Source: Tamarix chinensis (taxonomy: Eukaryota > Streptophyta > Magnoliopsida > Caryophyllales > Tamaricaceae). From it: a DNA stretch of 64,000 bases. Under the pieces are notes generated by a model. It ran no database searches. It was given only the letters and a program-made list of their open reading frames with translations, and was not told the DNA's origin. The translations under genes were made by a program, and so were the position numbers. Where the stretch lies: NCBI GenBank assembly GCA_030549775.1, contig CM060177.1, forward strand, positions 90,644,736 through 90,708,735, given 5' to 3'. Below are positions 39,411 through 51,800 of the stretch, one piece after another (position 1 is the first letter of the stretch; each line of letters opens with the position of its first letter).

Positions 39411-39980
39411 ATTTGGGAAAATGTAATTTATGATATTATATGGGGGAATCTAATTTATGATTTGCTTGGGGGAATTCAATTTATAGTTTTCCTTGGGAGA
39501 GTCTAATTTATGATTTTATGTGGAAGAATCTTTATGGCATGAATTTAGGGTTTGGTATGGAAGAATCTTTATGGTTTGAATTTAGGGTTTGCATGGTTGA
39601 ATGTAGGGCTTCACGTGGAATTTTAGGGTTTACATGAAAAAGGTTCGAAGGTTTGCATGGAAAGATTAGTGTTTGCATGGAAGTGAAATTTACGTGTGAA
39701 AAGTTGATTTGGGATGTAAGGGAGGAAATAGAAGAGTTATTTGGGTGTTTGAATGTTTTGGGTGAAAAATAATACGTAAGACATTATAAGGGTATGGAGA
39801 TGACTGAATTAGGGTTTGGAGTGATTGACTATGGTTGTGGGGGTCAATTAGGGTATGTGGTGCATGTCTAGGGTTTGGTGGTAGCACATGTGTAATTGGT
39901 GAATAAAGTATGATGATGAATATGGAATTTATGATTTATGATTTATGCATGTTTGGTGAAAGCCTTTGAATAAGATACTT

Positions 39981-40380
39981 AAGACACTAATCATTTAAAG
40001 TGGAAGATTATTGAGTCGGGTCCAGCCGATCCACCGGTTAGGAATAGTGGTTAGGGTTTAACTCTATGTGTGACCGATCCACCGGTAATAATAGTGGTGA
40101 GGACTTTGTCCCGCAAGTTTCCGGCCCACCGGAAATAATAGTAGGGTGACTCGGGCTCAATAAAAATAAATCATAGTTGCCAAAACATTTAAAAGGTACT
40201 AATTACTTATAGTGGAACACCATGTGAGCAGGAACCAGCCGATCCACCGGTAAGGAATAGTGGTGAGGACTTTGTCCCGCAAGTGACCGATCCACCGGCG
40301 AATAATAGTGGTGTGGACTTTGTCCCGCAAGTGAACGGCCCACCGGCAATAATAGTGGGGTGTTCCTGTACTTACATGGA
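39981..40380 (+). other. Two structured hairpin blocks in nested LTR
   Basis: Block 1 is enclosed by TTATTGAGTCGGGTC (40008-40022) and GACTCGGGCTCAATAA (40148-40163). Block 2 is enclosed by CCATGTGAGCAGGAAC (40220-40235) and GTTCCTGTACTTACATGG (40362-40379). Between each pair lie three copies of CCACCGG...ATAATAGTGG, most followed by GGACTTTGTCCCGCAAGT. CCAC can pair with GTGG and GGAC with GTCC. Each block starts downstream of ACTAATxAxTTAxAGTGGAA. They would fold as multi-branched structures in RNA. The function is unknown. Confidence 0.6.
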
Positions 40381-42039
40381 TTTGATAAAAAGCATGGTGT
40401 GTATCGACTTCTGATAAAAGATTAATTAAGTAATTAATTCAGATTATTCATGGGCCTTTGTACGTACTTTTACCCGGTTGATCATATGCATTTATGAATA
40501 TGCTCTTTTACGTCCTGCATGATTTATGTATTTATGTGTTGGCCTTAGTGATCAAGTCACCTTACTCAGTACTGGACCCGTACTGATACTACCTTGGTTG
40601 ATGGGTCCTGTGATGATCCACTAATGGTGGGGAGCAGACCTCTTGTGCAGGTTTAAGATCAGAGACTGTTTTGGGGTGGCAAGCTTGACTTGAGTGAGTA
40701 GGCAATCCGGAATTTGACCCATCGAGTTTTATCTTATTTAAATGTATTTCTATTTGGAAGTTACAAGTGTTAATGAACGTTTATGCGTACTCTGATTTTG
40801 TTGTATGATCTTTCGAATTCTTTTATGAATTGTTAATTTGAATTTAACGTAAATCTTTCCTTTAGCCTTAGCACTTGGTACTGGAACGGTTGGAGAGAAC
40901 TAGTCTGGTACTAAGTGTGGCAGTAACATTCCCAGAATTCACAGGTTTTAAGTATTTCTATTTTAATTGCTTCCGCTTTTAAAAAAAAAAAGTAGTGAAT
41001 TTTGGGGTGTTACAGTTGCCGCCCCAACTAACCACCACATCCACCTCCTAACACCCCCTACTGCCTTCCTGCACCACCAAACCACCACCACATGCCACTA
41101 AAACCACCTTCCTTCCCCTTTCTTTTCCCCCCTTCTTGGCCTCCACCCTACACCACCACCTTTTCGCCTCTTCCGCCGCCTCCACAACCACCCATCAACT
41201 CCCTGGAACCTCCCCTGCCACCACCCTTCCTCCCCTTGGCCAAAATTTCCCCTTACAACCATCCCTTCTTCTCTTCTTTTTTCCTTCCTTCTTCTCCTTC
41301 ACCACCCTCGCATCCACTTTCCTATCCCTACAACCACCATCTCTGCCACCTTGAGCCTCCGATCATCGACCCCCAACCACCACCTACACCCCTACTTCCT
41401 CCCTACACCCAGCCACCACCCTCACTCCCCTCCCTAAGCCCTCACCTGAACCAACGCTCCTCTTCCTTCCATCCATCCCCCTTCGACCCTTATTTCCCCT
41501 TCACCTCTTGCATGCAGCTCACGTTGCTCATGCAACGTGAGTTCTGCATCCCTTTGAGCCAATTTTGGATTAAATTTTGAGATATAAAAATGGTTAATAT
41601 TAGTATGTACTTAATTAAGCTTTTGATAAAAATTCATTATCTTGATTTTCTACTTTTAATATGCTAAATTTTGATATTATTTTTAGGTATCAATTTTTAC
41701 TAATCAAAGTCAAACCTTTGATCAAGGTATCGATAAGGTTTAATTATTGCTGGAAATAAGGTAACCATTATAACCATTACACCCTACTAAACTGTGTGGA
41801 TATACGTATGCTAGCACATTAGGGTTTTTAGATATGATTATGAGATGTTGTGTAATCTTAAGTGTATCATGATTCATAACATATGTTGATTGTTGAAAAG
41901 AAAAGTATGTTAATTTATGTGTCATGTTTAGAAATAATATTTAAGGAGCCTTATTATTAATGATAATGTTAAATGCATATGTATGATATGATAAGATAAT
42001 ATGGCAATTTGTTGCATAGATGATGTTAATATGAGTCCT

Positions 42040-43050
42040 AGGGGCATTTTGGTAATCTTGCTTGTGCAAAAGGTGTGGCTGAAATCAGTATATGTGGTAG
42101 GTGCTAATGAGTATAAATGATAGATAATAATAGTTGGTGATGTTGGATGATGTACATGGACCATGTATATAAATATTTTATGTGGTGAGGGTATTTTAGT
42201 AAAATTGGTATAATAAGGGCAAAATGGTAATTTATAAGAGTAAAGGGGGATAAAATGGTAAATAAATAAGCGAGAAGGGCATTTTAGTAATTTTACATGG
42301 TAAAGGGGACAACTTAGTAATTTTTGTGAGTAAGAAGGTATATTAGTGAATTAATAAAGGATAAGGGTATTTTGGTAATTTAGCATAAAGGAAGGGTATT
42401 TTAGTAATTTTCTGTGTAAAAGGGATAAAGTGGTAAATTGATAAAAAAAAGAAGAAGGCTATTTTGGTAATTTGGGTAATTTTATGAGTAAAAGGGTAAA
42501 GTGGTAATTTGATAAAGAAAAATAGTATTTTGGTAATTTGACATAAATGAACGAAACTTGGTAACTTGGTAAATAAAAGGGGTAAAATGATAAAGTAATA
42601 AGTAAGAAAGGGTATTTTGATAATTTAGTATGACAAGTGACAACTTGGTAATTTTAATAAGTAAGAAGGGCAATTTGGTAATTTAAGCAACTGAAAGGGC
42701 AATTTGGTAATTTAACTAACCAAGTGGGCAATTTGGTAAATGTAGCAAGTATGAAGGGTGATTTGATGATTTAATAAACCTGAGGGGGGCAATTTGGTAG
42801 TTTAAACAAGTATAAAGGGAAGTTCGGTAATTTAACTAACTGGAAGGGTAAATTGGTGACTTAATAAGTATGAGGGGGTAAAGTTAGTGATTTAATAAGT
42901 ATGTAGGGTAATTTAACAAATACAAGGGGTATTTTGGTAATTATACAAATATGAAGGATAATATGGTAATTTGGCAAATAAAAAGGGATGACTTCATAAA
43001 CAAGGGGTATTTCAGTAATTTTGTAAGGATGATGGGGGGTATATTGGTAA
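42040..43050. repeat. Degenerate GGGTATTTTGGTAATTT minisatellite
   Basis: The word AAGGGxATTTTGGTAATTT and its variants (GGGCAATTTGGTAATTT) recur more than 20 times, with spacing mostly 30-45 bases and alternating with words like AATAAGTAxGAAGGG. It lies inside the outer long LTR and has no equivalent in the nested LTR. Confidence 0.85.
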
Positions 43051-43520
43051 CTTGTGTATAACATACCAATAGATTATATAAGTCTCCATAATAAGATATA
43101 TGTAATATTGAATAATAAGATAAGGATTTTTGATAAATCATTGAGTATCACAAAAGCATGGCGTAACATAGAGTTGGATGGATAATTAAGGGTGTGATAT
43201 AGTATTTATCTCATATTCATGCAAGATGTGCCTTAATCATTAATTATGCATAGTAATATATGTTGGATGTGAGGTTAAGTGTTCCATGATCCTTTGATGT
43301 AGACTAACTAGATTATAAGATCGTATTATGATGTAATGACCCTTTATGGCATATGAATAAATGGAAACGAACTCTGAAATGGAAATGGATGATATAAGGA
43401 TGGCCTTAGTGCTTTCTTTAAGTTAACACAGATAATCGTATGAATAAGGATTACTTAATAATAACATAAATAAATGGAAATGAATAAGTATATGGTTGTT
43501 TTATTTCTCCTGATCACCTT

Positions 43521-44306
43521 AATTAAGACACTAATAATTAAAGTGGAAGACCTTGAGATCGGGAATGGTAGCTCTTTAGGGGTCGCTACCCTAGAGACGT
43601 GGTTTAGTCCACGATTATTTTGGTATTTGTTGGTGTGTCTTAGTGCCCCACCCAAGCCTTACATCTTACTCCATCTAGCTCTACGGACCTATTTAGGGGG
43701 TATGCATACTTATGGATTAAGTGTCTTTGTCGGTAGGGTATTGTGTGTCCTCATGCACCTGTGCGACCAGGGTACCTTTGTGTCCCTGGGTTGATGGCTG
43801 AAGGGTATTGTGTTGCTTGTATGCACCAGTATAATTGGTGTACCATTGCGTCTCCAGGTTATTGGTCTCCCCCTTGAGTTAAATAAATGGATTTGTTGTG
43901 CTAATTAAATGGAAAACACTAATCATGTAAAGTGAAAGATTTTTGAGCCAGGCCCAAATAGGTTATATCATGTGTATTGGTCCACCGGTTATAATAGTTG
44001 TCAGGAGCGCTTTACCATAGAAGATGTATATGTGTACCGGTCCACTAGTTATAATAGTGGCTAGGTGTGTTTTACCTTGGAGTCTATTCTGGTCCATCAG
44101 CTATAATAGTGGGGGGATCCCAAGCTTAATAAACCAAATCTTGGATATTAATAAATCATGGAAAAATACTAATCACTTATAGTGGAACATCATATGAGTT
44201 GGGGCCAGGCTAGTCCACCGGTGAATAATAGTGGTCAGGTGCGTTCTGTCCTGAAGTGTATTCCGGCCCACCGGCTATAATAGTGATGTTTCTGCACTCA
44301 CATGGA
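43521..44306 (+). other. Three structured hairpin blocks in outer long LTR
   Basis: Blocks starting at ACTAATAATTAAAGTGGAAG (about 43531), ACTAATCATGTAAAGTGAAAG (about 43918) and ACTAATCACTTATAGTGGAAC (about 44168). The second and third contain GGTCCACCGGTTATAATAGT-type repeats (five copies) and are bounded by partly complementary ends, for example GATTTTTGAGCC with AAGCTTAATAAACC. The third ends GATGTTTCTGCACTCACATGG, which can pair with the CATATGAGT side. The plan is the same as 39981-40380 with much sequence drift. Confidence 0.5.
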
Positions 44307-45048
44307 TATAATTCGAGAGATAATGTTAAATAATGTTTAACTAATGGCTTATGACCAAAAGTATTATCTTCACATTTATGATCCATTGATATGGTATAAG
44401 TTTGGCTTTGATTCCTGTCCCTACTTAGATATATGATGAAAATATTAAGTACATTGATTTTGTGTTATGCATTCTTATTATATGAGGTGTTGCCTTGTGT
44501 ATTAGTCTTTATGTTGATCGTGATTTTTCCAAGCTCGCATATGTTATCGTTTATATTGTTTTATATATGATGTGTTGCATGTAGGCCTTGTGTTTCAGTT
44601 TGGCATAAAGGGTTACTTAGTAACATAGTATTGAAAGGCTCAATTTGCGGGCCCCTACCTATTCAATGGGTAGTGTCTCTTGTAGGTCTATTGTAGGTAC
44701 TATTCAAGCTAATATCGGGTAATAGCGTAAGGATTGTCCAAGAATGATTTCAGGAGTTCTCTTTTAACCTTTTATTTCCTTGTTTAAAATGATTTTTTTA
44801 TTCTTATAACCACTAAAGTGGGTTTTATTCTTGTAATGAAATTAATGAGCTACCCTGATTTAAATAAAAGTCTGAATTTGTGTAATCGTGTTATTTTCCT
44901 TTGAGCCTTAGCACTTGATACTGAAACTGTAGGGGGAAACCGTTTTGGTATTAAGTGTGGCCGTAACATCTTCGAAATTTATAGTTTTTGCTTCCACTAA
45001 TTTTTAAATAAAACGAAATTTTTCAATAGTAAATTTTAGAGTGTTACA

Positions 45049-46262
45049 ATTCGTGTACACAGAAACCCCCTTAAAGGTCAAGAGTCATACAAAAAACCAT
45101 TAAAATAATGGGTAATAGCTGACTGTAGATATTCCACACCATTGTGGTGACCCAATCACAAGCCCTTATGTGTCTTGGAAAAGGCAGTGGTGATTATACC
45201 ACACTATGAACTTACAACACTAAATTCCTTGAGAAAAACACACCGACCTCAAATATAAATAATCTGACTGCCTAACCATTTCACGTCAATGATACTTTTG
45301 GGCTAACCTAGAAAAAGCATTAGTTTGGGATCCTTTTCAAAATTTGAAATTTGAAATGACTAGACCACTTACTCCATCACAAATTAGCTCTAACAAGCTA
45401 ATCAAACAACCTTATAACCCATGGCTACAACATGAATGCATCTCTTAACGGCCTATACTCACAAACAACATGATTGCCACTATTCGGAATCTCCTCCTTC
45501 CAAAAACAAGAATGGAACTAGAGTGCCTAACGAACAAATAATAATGAACTAGCACCCTCCTCCTCAAAAAGAGTATAAGGTTAATCACTACAAGTACTAG
45601 TCACTATAAAAGGTACACATAAATGAATGCATCCTTCCTACTTTTAGAAAATAGGAGCATAGAGTTTGGGTAATTAGCTCGAATTGGCATAATTTATGCC
45701 TTTGAATTGGGTAATTTAAAATAAATCAAACTCTTTCATAATTTTTGAAATGAACTAGAAGAGATGACTAACATCATAAGACCTTCAAAAAATAATTTGA
45801 AGTAGATAAAACCTTCTTCCCAAATTCCAAAAGGAAGTAGAGGGACACTCTAACACAGATAATACTATGCCTTTTAAATGGAAAATTTAAAACAAATCAG
45901 ACTCTTTCCTAATTTTCAAAAGGAAGTAGAGGAATATCACTACCAATATCTCAAATTCCATAGGATAACTACCAACACCCATATTAGACTAATTATCCAC
46001 AACAAACCTCCAAAAGTTTGGATGTATCAAGGACTAATGAGAAGAAAAACCTTTGGAAAGGTTGTAAAATACCAAGGGAATATAAATGAGATCTCAAATC
46101 CTATTTTAGATGACAATTCAAAACAAAATATAATACCTAATGCACCTATTCACAAAAGCTTCAAAAGCCTTTAGATGGACAAAATACCAATTGTGTTACA
46201 AAAAGGGGGACATGCCCAGGTTTAGTAAAACCTACGCACTACCAATGACACTCCTAATGCCA
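45049..46262. other. Spacer between LTR elements, no gene
   Basis: There is no recognisable protein. An imperfect direct repeat of about 65 bases occurs at about 45700-45765 and 45868-45933 (GAAAATTTAAAACAAATCAG versus GTAATTTAAAATAAATCAAA). A 98-codon + frame at 45878-46174 begins inside it and has no recognisable family. Confidence 0.5.
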
Positions 46263-47744
46263 TGGTTTTTAATACCTCAAACATTCCTAACCCTAATTAT
46301 GGGATGATTAGTCTCATAATCTATTCCTTAACTCTTAAACTTTAGTTGAACAACTTAATCATACCTTTCAAACCCTCATTTTTTACTTTCCTACCATTTA
46401 AATACTTGCTTTCAATTCAATCAAATAACAATCAACTAGGACTCACCTTTGATTGACTAACCAACATCGTTCTAGAACCCTTAGTCCTGGGCATTTGGTG
46501 GTCAACCACCAACCTCATATAGTCGACTGAAGCTAGGCGATTATCACCATTTTTTATTTTCTTAATTTATTTTGATATAAAATCAATTCCTATGACTAAA
46601 TTTTTATATATTTGGGTTCCTAGATTAATTCTGCACATTTTTCTAATTTTTCATGATTTTTGAAAATTATTTAATTATTTTTACTATTTTAGCCATTTAT
46701 TAGACATTTTACTTTACCTAAGTTGTTTTTAATCATTTTTAACTTTATTAACCATGAGGAATTTGAAATTTAGACCCATTTACACCCCATGATTAATTCA
46801 TGTATGGTTCTTACTCACTCAACATAAGTTCTAGCCATAATCACATCAATCATCTTCTACCAACTCTCTTGCACTCTTATCTATTTCAATCAATTTCATT
46901 AATCCTCTTACTTACAAGAAATTGTAACATTCTCATTTTTTAATACTAAAAACATTTATTGTAAAATATTGTGAAAGTGGAGAAATACCTATAAAAAAAA
47001 TAGTTGTTACCACCACACCTAACATACGATAGATGTTTACTGCCCATCCTATGTTAGATACAATGCTAAGAAACTAAACTAACCAAAACAAGAGTAGAGT
47101 ACACAAAAAATATGATATATAAGTACCAAAGGAAAAAGTTTATGAAACAAGACCTCAATAGGCCCCCAAATATCCAAATACATGAGAGAGGGTAAACCAA
47201 AAGTGAAAAGATACAGTAAGCATACAAGAAATTGGGCAAAGCTCCAAACCTAGTCTACTAAGGACCAAACAACAGTCTCTGAATGTCAACACTCTCAAGT
47301 CCCAAGTCCAAAACGAGGTAGGACCACTAATAGCCATCCTTAAAAACCTACACATGGTCTCTTACTTGTAAAATTGAGCAGGTGACCAAGTGAACATACG
47401 CATCAATATGCTATGTGCTAAGTAAGCTAAGTTACTTCCCCAAAAAGAGCCACAAGCATACAAGGCAAAGATAAAAAGGAATAATTTTGCTAAAAACCTA
47501 TCATGCTCACCATATAATTACATTTACTTACTCTACCATGTTCATATAATGCACCATAATTTTATGTCATGCAAAGATTTAGACGACTCATAACTCATTA
47601 TACTCACCAACAAAACTTATGTACCATGAATAGCAATTAATAATTATTAACAAGTTATTTCATTAGGTCCATATTCCATATTTACATAACCCATTGAATT
47701 AATGATTTACAAGTAATTATTTTTTTCCTTTTTCCTTTTCCCTT

Positions 47745-47802
47745 TTCCTTTATCCATATCCTTATTTTTATTCTTATCCTTATCCTTATCCTTATTCTTA
47801 TC
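47745..47802. repeat. (TCCTTA)n-type hexanucleotide tract
   Basis: A pyrimidine-rich run with repeats of TTATCC/CTTATC, about seven units with variants, inside the minus-strand solo LTR. Confidence 0.85.
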
Positions 47803-48534
47803 GAGTGATGGATTTTTATCACCCTATGGTCTCACATACCATGGAAGCTTATTCACACCAAATAACATAAAATTTGGCTAAAGCCAAGTAATCACCAATG
47901 AACATAAAGTTCAACCAAGGTGAATAACCACCTGGGTGACTAGACCCTTTAATATCAATACCCCCTAGTACATCATCAGTATATAGAGTAGGTAAGACAC
48001 CATGATATACTAAAATCCTGCTCGAAAGCATTAATAAATGCTTGAATGTAGACTAATATCCAATAGCTAATCAAGGATTAGGTAACCCAGATCCATGTAA
48101 AACTAAATCATATTTCATTATAAGTGATTAGTGCATTATTTTATGAGATTATGTTATCACATAAGGCCCATGTAACCTCCAAGTAGCATATCCACATAAT
48201 CAGTTTATCTTAACCATTATTACCCTCCAACCATGTGGTGGGATTTCCATTAGCGCTTAACTAAGTTTATATTAACCCATTAAGATAATTTATTTATACC
48301 AATAATTAAGACTACATTATTCTTTTAAAGTTATAGCATATTCATTCCGGTTTTTCCATTATGATATTCCAAACACTTAATGAGAATACCATCAATTCTG
48401 AACCATTTAATCCATCAAAATAGGTTAGTTAATTCATGTCAAGACATGTCTTCTCATCATTAAAGAGTCATATTATAGAATTGTGCATAGTCTCAAAACA
48501 TATCAAGTCCAGAAGAATAAAATAGCAAACTATA

Positions 48535-48800
48535 GCCGAACTAGTTGATCAGTTTGGGCTAACCATTCGATTGGTTTGCCTTAGCTAAACCCTAGAGTTT
48601 CCTTGAACCAATCGATCGATATGGTCAAAACCCTTGATTATTCTATAACCACTTGATCATTTCTGATAAGTTGTTCGATGGGTTTAAGCAGAAAGCAACC
48701 AAAGTCACCACAGATAATCCAGACAATCGATTTGGGCCAACCGGTTGACTATTCTAAGGACCATTCGATCGATTTAGCTTAACCAATCGATCAGTTTGCT
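48535..48800. repeat. Cluster of ATCGATC words
   Basis: ACCAATCGATCAG-type words (AACCATTCGATTGG, ACCAATCGATCGAT, ACTAGTTGATCAG) recur about seven times at intervals of 25-60 bases. A second cluster, ACTAGTCGATCTG-like, lies at 49940-50080. All are in the minus-strand solo LTR. They are self-complementary around TCGA. Confidence 0.55.
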
Positions 48801-51800
48801 CCTAGACAATACATAACTGAAATTTTTAGCATGATTTATGCTCTAACATCTTACCACATCCAAATGTCAGAGCATAAGACCAAAATTTAACATGCTCATA
48901 AATTATATCATGCTTCATTTACAAGTAATCAAACCTATTTATCCTAAATCAATATCTTTTTCTCATAAATCTTAAACATTCTAACATGCACCAGTAAAAT
49001 GCCAAAGTCTCATGAAGGCATATAAAGATTAACATTTGATAGAGCTTAGAAAGATTTCAAAGGTAAGAATGGCTTACTTGAAGCTTAGCAAGATTTTACA
49101 GCAAATAGGAAAACTAAAGTTGAAAGATTTCAACTTCCGAAACCTTAAAAAAATGTTTAAAATTAGAAATCATTAAATAACATTTACGAATCAATAACCT
49201 TAAATTAGGGAAAAATGGATTTACCACTTCCAAGAGAAAAATAAGGTAAGAGTCAACTAAAAGCAAACTCAACTTCTTACTAAATATAACTATTTATTAC
49301 TTAAAACAAGATAGAGTTAAAGAAAGGTTTAGAAGAGTGAATTGACTTAGAATGAAAGCTTAAGGTGGAGAATAATTAGCACAAGTGATTGAGAAATTAG
49401 GTATTTTGTTGAAAGAAAAGTAAGAAAAATAGATGATTAGGGTTATTTATAGCCAACGAATTGGTTAAAAAATAAGTGAGGATACATAATAGATAAAAAA
49501 ACCCTAATTTTACCTTTTAAATATGAGTTGAGCGGGTGAATTTATCAAGAGTAGGTTCATTTCCATCTTAAAGATCAAATGGTGATTTTGCTAAAGAATG
49601 TAGATCAAGCTCATCTAGAAAATATCTAACACAAAAAGGAAAATGGAAGATCAGCAAGGGAAGCAAATCTCCAAGTAGTGCACTAATAGTTTAAAAATTA
49701 AAGCATACTTCCAGAGGTGTGCAAAGGAGAGAAGAATAAGAAGCTAATGGTGAAATTATCCTTTCCCTCATCTATTTTATCAAGCCCTCAAATCTATTTG
49801 AGATAGAATTTAAAGCTAGATAAATGATTAAAAAAAAGGGTTAAGGATTACTCAAGAAAAATTTGGAGTTAGATTATCACGGTTCCATTTTGATGCAAGA
49901 AATTTCTCATAAAATCAAGTTTTAAAAAGCACCCAGTCTGACAAACTAGTCGATCTGTTTGGTAAGATCAATTGAATGTTTTATAGTCTTATTAATCGGT
50001 TTTCATAAACTAGTCAATTAGTTATGATGAACCAAAATCCTAGATGAAACAATAAACTAGTTGATCGGTTCACTAGGAAAACTTATTTTATTCAATTTTT
50101 TTAAAATTTTCCAAATTCCTTATTAGATCAAACTCAAATTATAGTTCCAGATAAAGATAAAAAATTGTCTAATTTCCATCAAACACAAGAATTTCTCATT
50201 TAATAATCTTATAAATACAGGATATTACAAAAACCCTTCCTATATGACTTCTCCCTTCCTTTCCTACCATTTTTGATAATCATAAGGGGCATACCTCTTG
50301 GTTTGTCATTACACACTTAGCAAAATTTCTAACTCCTATTGTGCTCTCTCTCCTTTCTCCTCTATTCTTGTTATTAGTTTGTATTGTTCTTGGCTTCCCC
50401 CTTGTGTTGATTCCCTCCCTTATTCTCCTCTCCATTTTCGCTCATCCTTTAACTTCTAAAATCTTGAACCTTAACTCTTTGGTACTTTTTCTAAGCAAAA
50501 AATTTAAATTCATATATTGGTGAATTTGATGCAAGCTAGTTCCAAGCCTTTATTTTTGAGTCTTTAGGGTTATTCTCCTTCCTTTTAAAATTTTCCTCCT
50601 ATATTATAACGCTTATTGTAATCCTTTTATCTAATTCTTGTATTTTTTTAGTTGATCAAAGTGTGGAAGGAGGTGTTTAGGGATATTTTAATTAGTAACT
50701 AGAGTATCTTTTGGTAAGGATACATGCCTCTAGTTAGGATTTTATTTGCTATGTTTTGATTTTATAAATCTTTGTGTTATCATATTTTGTGCTAGAAATC
50801 ATGGTTAGGTTTTACTTCTATTTATATCCATCTATTAACTGTTAGATTCATGATTATATTAGTTTTATAATCGTAAGTGAAATTTTGATATTTTTTTTGC
50901 CTTTCTAAGCTTTGTGATTGAATCTCAAGCATGATGGTGTATTGTGTTATATTAATAAGTCCATGGATGAGTAGAATTGATTATGTTTAAATATTATAAT
51001 TGGGTTTTTTTTTTCATATTTGGGGTTTTAAGCTTATGGCAATCTCATCCATAGAAAAAATTAGGGGTTTTGATGACTATTTTAATTCAAGCTACTTACA
51101 TTTTGAGTTGCTAATAATGGAATTGCGGTTGTGTGTAATTTTGGTGAATATTGAAAGCTTGTGAAATTTTATGCATTATATGTGTGTTTCAGCCTTGAGG
51201 AGAAATTGGTATCTTTAGGAGTTTTTGTGGGAAATAGTAAGTCATTGTACTTATCGAGGTCTTTAAATTAAATTTGATATATAATGTATTAGGGTTTGGA
51301 TGAGTATGAGTATGACCTAGTTATGAAAGTAATAAGTTTGGAGGTGTGTAGTTAAATTAATGGCATGTTGGTCTTTTTAAAATAAATCTAGATATTTGAA
51401 GTGGTATAAGAATTTTTGGGTCATATAAAATATTAGGTGTGATATGTGAAATATTAGGGACATATAGGAGTAGCATAGGTACAATATTATAAGAAAACAA
51501 TTTAATTTAGGAATAGTAACCAAAGAAATATATTGGTATTTTATATGTGAAATGTTCAATCTAGGTTATGTTTTTTTTATAAGGTGTTATTAATGATTGA
51601 TTGGGATAGTGTGTTAAATTTTGTAAATTAGAGAGCTGTATAGATGGAATTATAGTGAAATTGTGAATCAAGGTGTTATAAGGGCATTATGATATTTTCC
51701 AATGTGAAATGTTCCTTTTCGCACTTATTGTTTGCTCTTATGTCTTCCATTTACTTTATGTAATCATAGAATGTCCAATGTATTAATCATCATGCATTCT

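Larger units (their letters stand above)
36381..41014 (+). mobile_element. Nested solo LTR, 4634 bp, with TSD GTTGC
   Basis: It begins TGAAATGCCCCGAAAATTTC and ends TTTTGGGGTGTTACA. It is flanked by identical GTTGC at 36376-36380 and 41015-41019, the 5-bp target duplication expected of LTR integration. The interior has no gag or pol. The layout is AT-rich start, GC- and pyrimidine-rich U3 with inverted repeats (36886-36961), a TATA box CCCTATAAATACC near 37428, (ATT)n tracts (38140-38690), a 105-bp tandem array (39084-39410), structured hairpin blocks (39981-40380) and a tail with GCCTTAGCACTTGGTACTGG. It is very long for an LTR. The end sequences resemble plant chromovirus (Tekay-like) LTRs, but assignment needs an internal region. 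Confidence 0.85.
35303..45048 (+). mobile_element. Very long solo LTR (about 5.1 kb without insert), interrupted by a nested solo LTR
   Basis: The ends TTATATACCCCCAAAAAATT and TTTTAGAGTGTTACA resemble the ends of the nested 36381-41014 LTR (GCCCCGAAAATTTC ... TTTTGGGGTGTTACA). Sequence before 36381 and after 41014 belongs together, because the insert has a perfect target duplication. From left to right it has an AT-rich start, a long pyrimidine-rich U3 (35640-36380, 41020-41510), a GGGTATTTTGGTAATTT minisatellite (42040-43050), structured blocks (43521-44306) and the end GAGCCTTAGCACTTGATACTG...GTGTTACA. No internal gag-pol adjoins it. The flanking target duplication is not clear, so the exact left end is uncertain. 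Confidence 0.65.
46923..50229 (-). mobile_element. Solo LTR, 3.3 kb, minus orientation, inserted in a gypsy 5' LTR
   Basis: On + the insert runs from TGTAACATTCTC to GGATATTACA. Read on minus, it starts TGTAATATCC and ends GAATGTTACA, as an LTR should. The empty site exists in the 3' LTR near 56380 (CAAGAAACCCTTCC). The flanks GAAAT (46918-46922) and AAAAC (50230-50234) derive from a GAAAC target duplication, each with one transition. On minus it contains ACTAATCACTTATAATGAAA (about 48130), related to the motif in the other long LTRs. No internal coding region is present. Confidence 0.8.

Noticed and set aside
41092..41580. 162-codon proline-rich + frame, extensin-like at first sight
   Set aside because: It lacks a signal peptide and regular SPPPP repeats, lies inside LTR sequence directly after a target duplication, and is C-rich by composition.
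42040..43050. CRISPR-like regularly spaced repeats
   Set aside because: The repeats are degenerate, spacers are similar AT-rich filler, and the context is a plant LTR.
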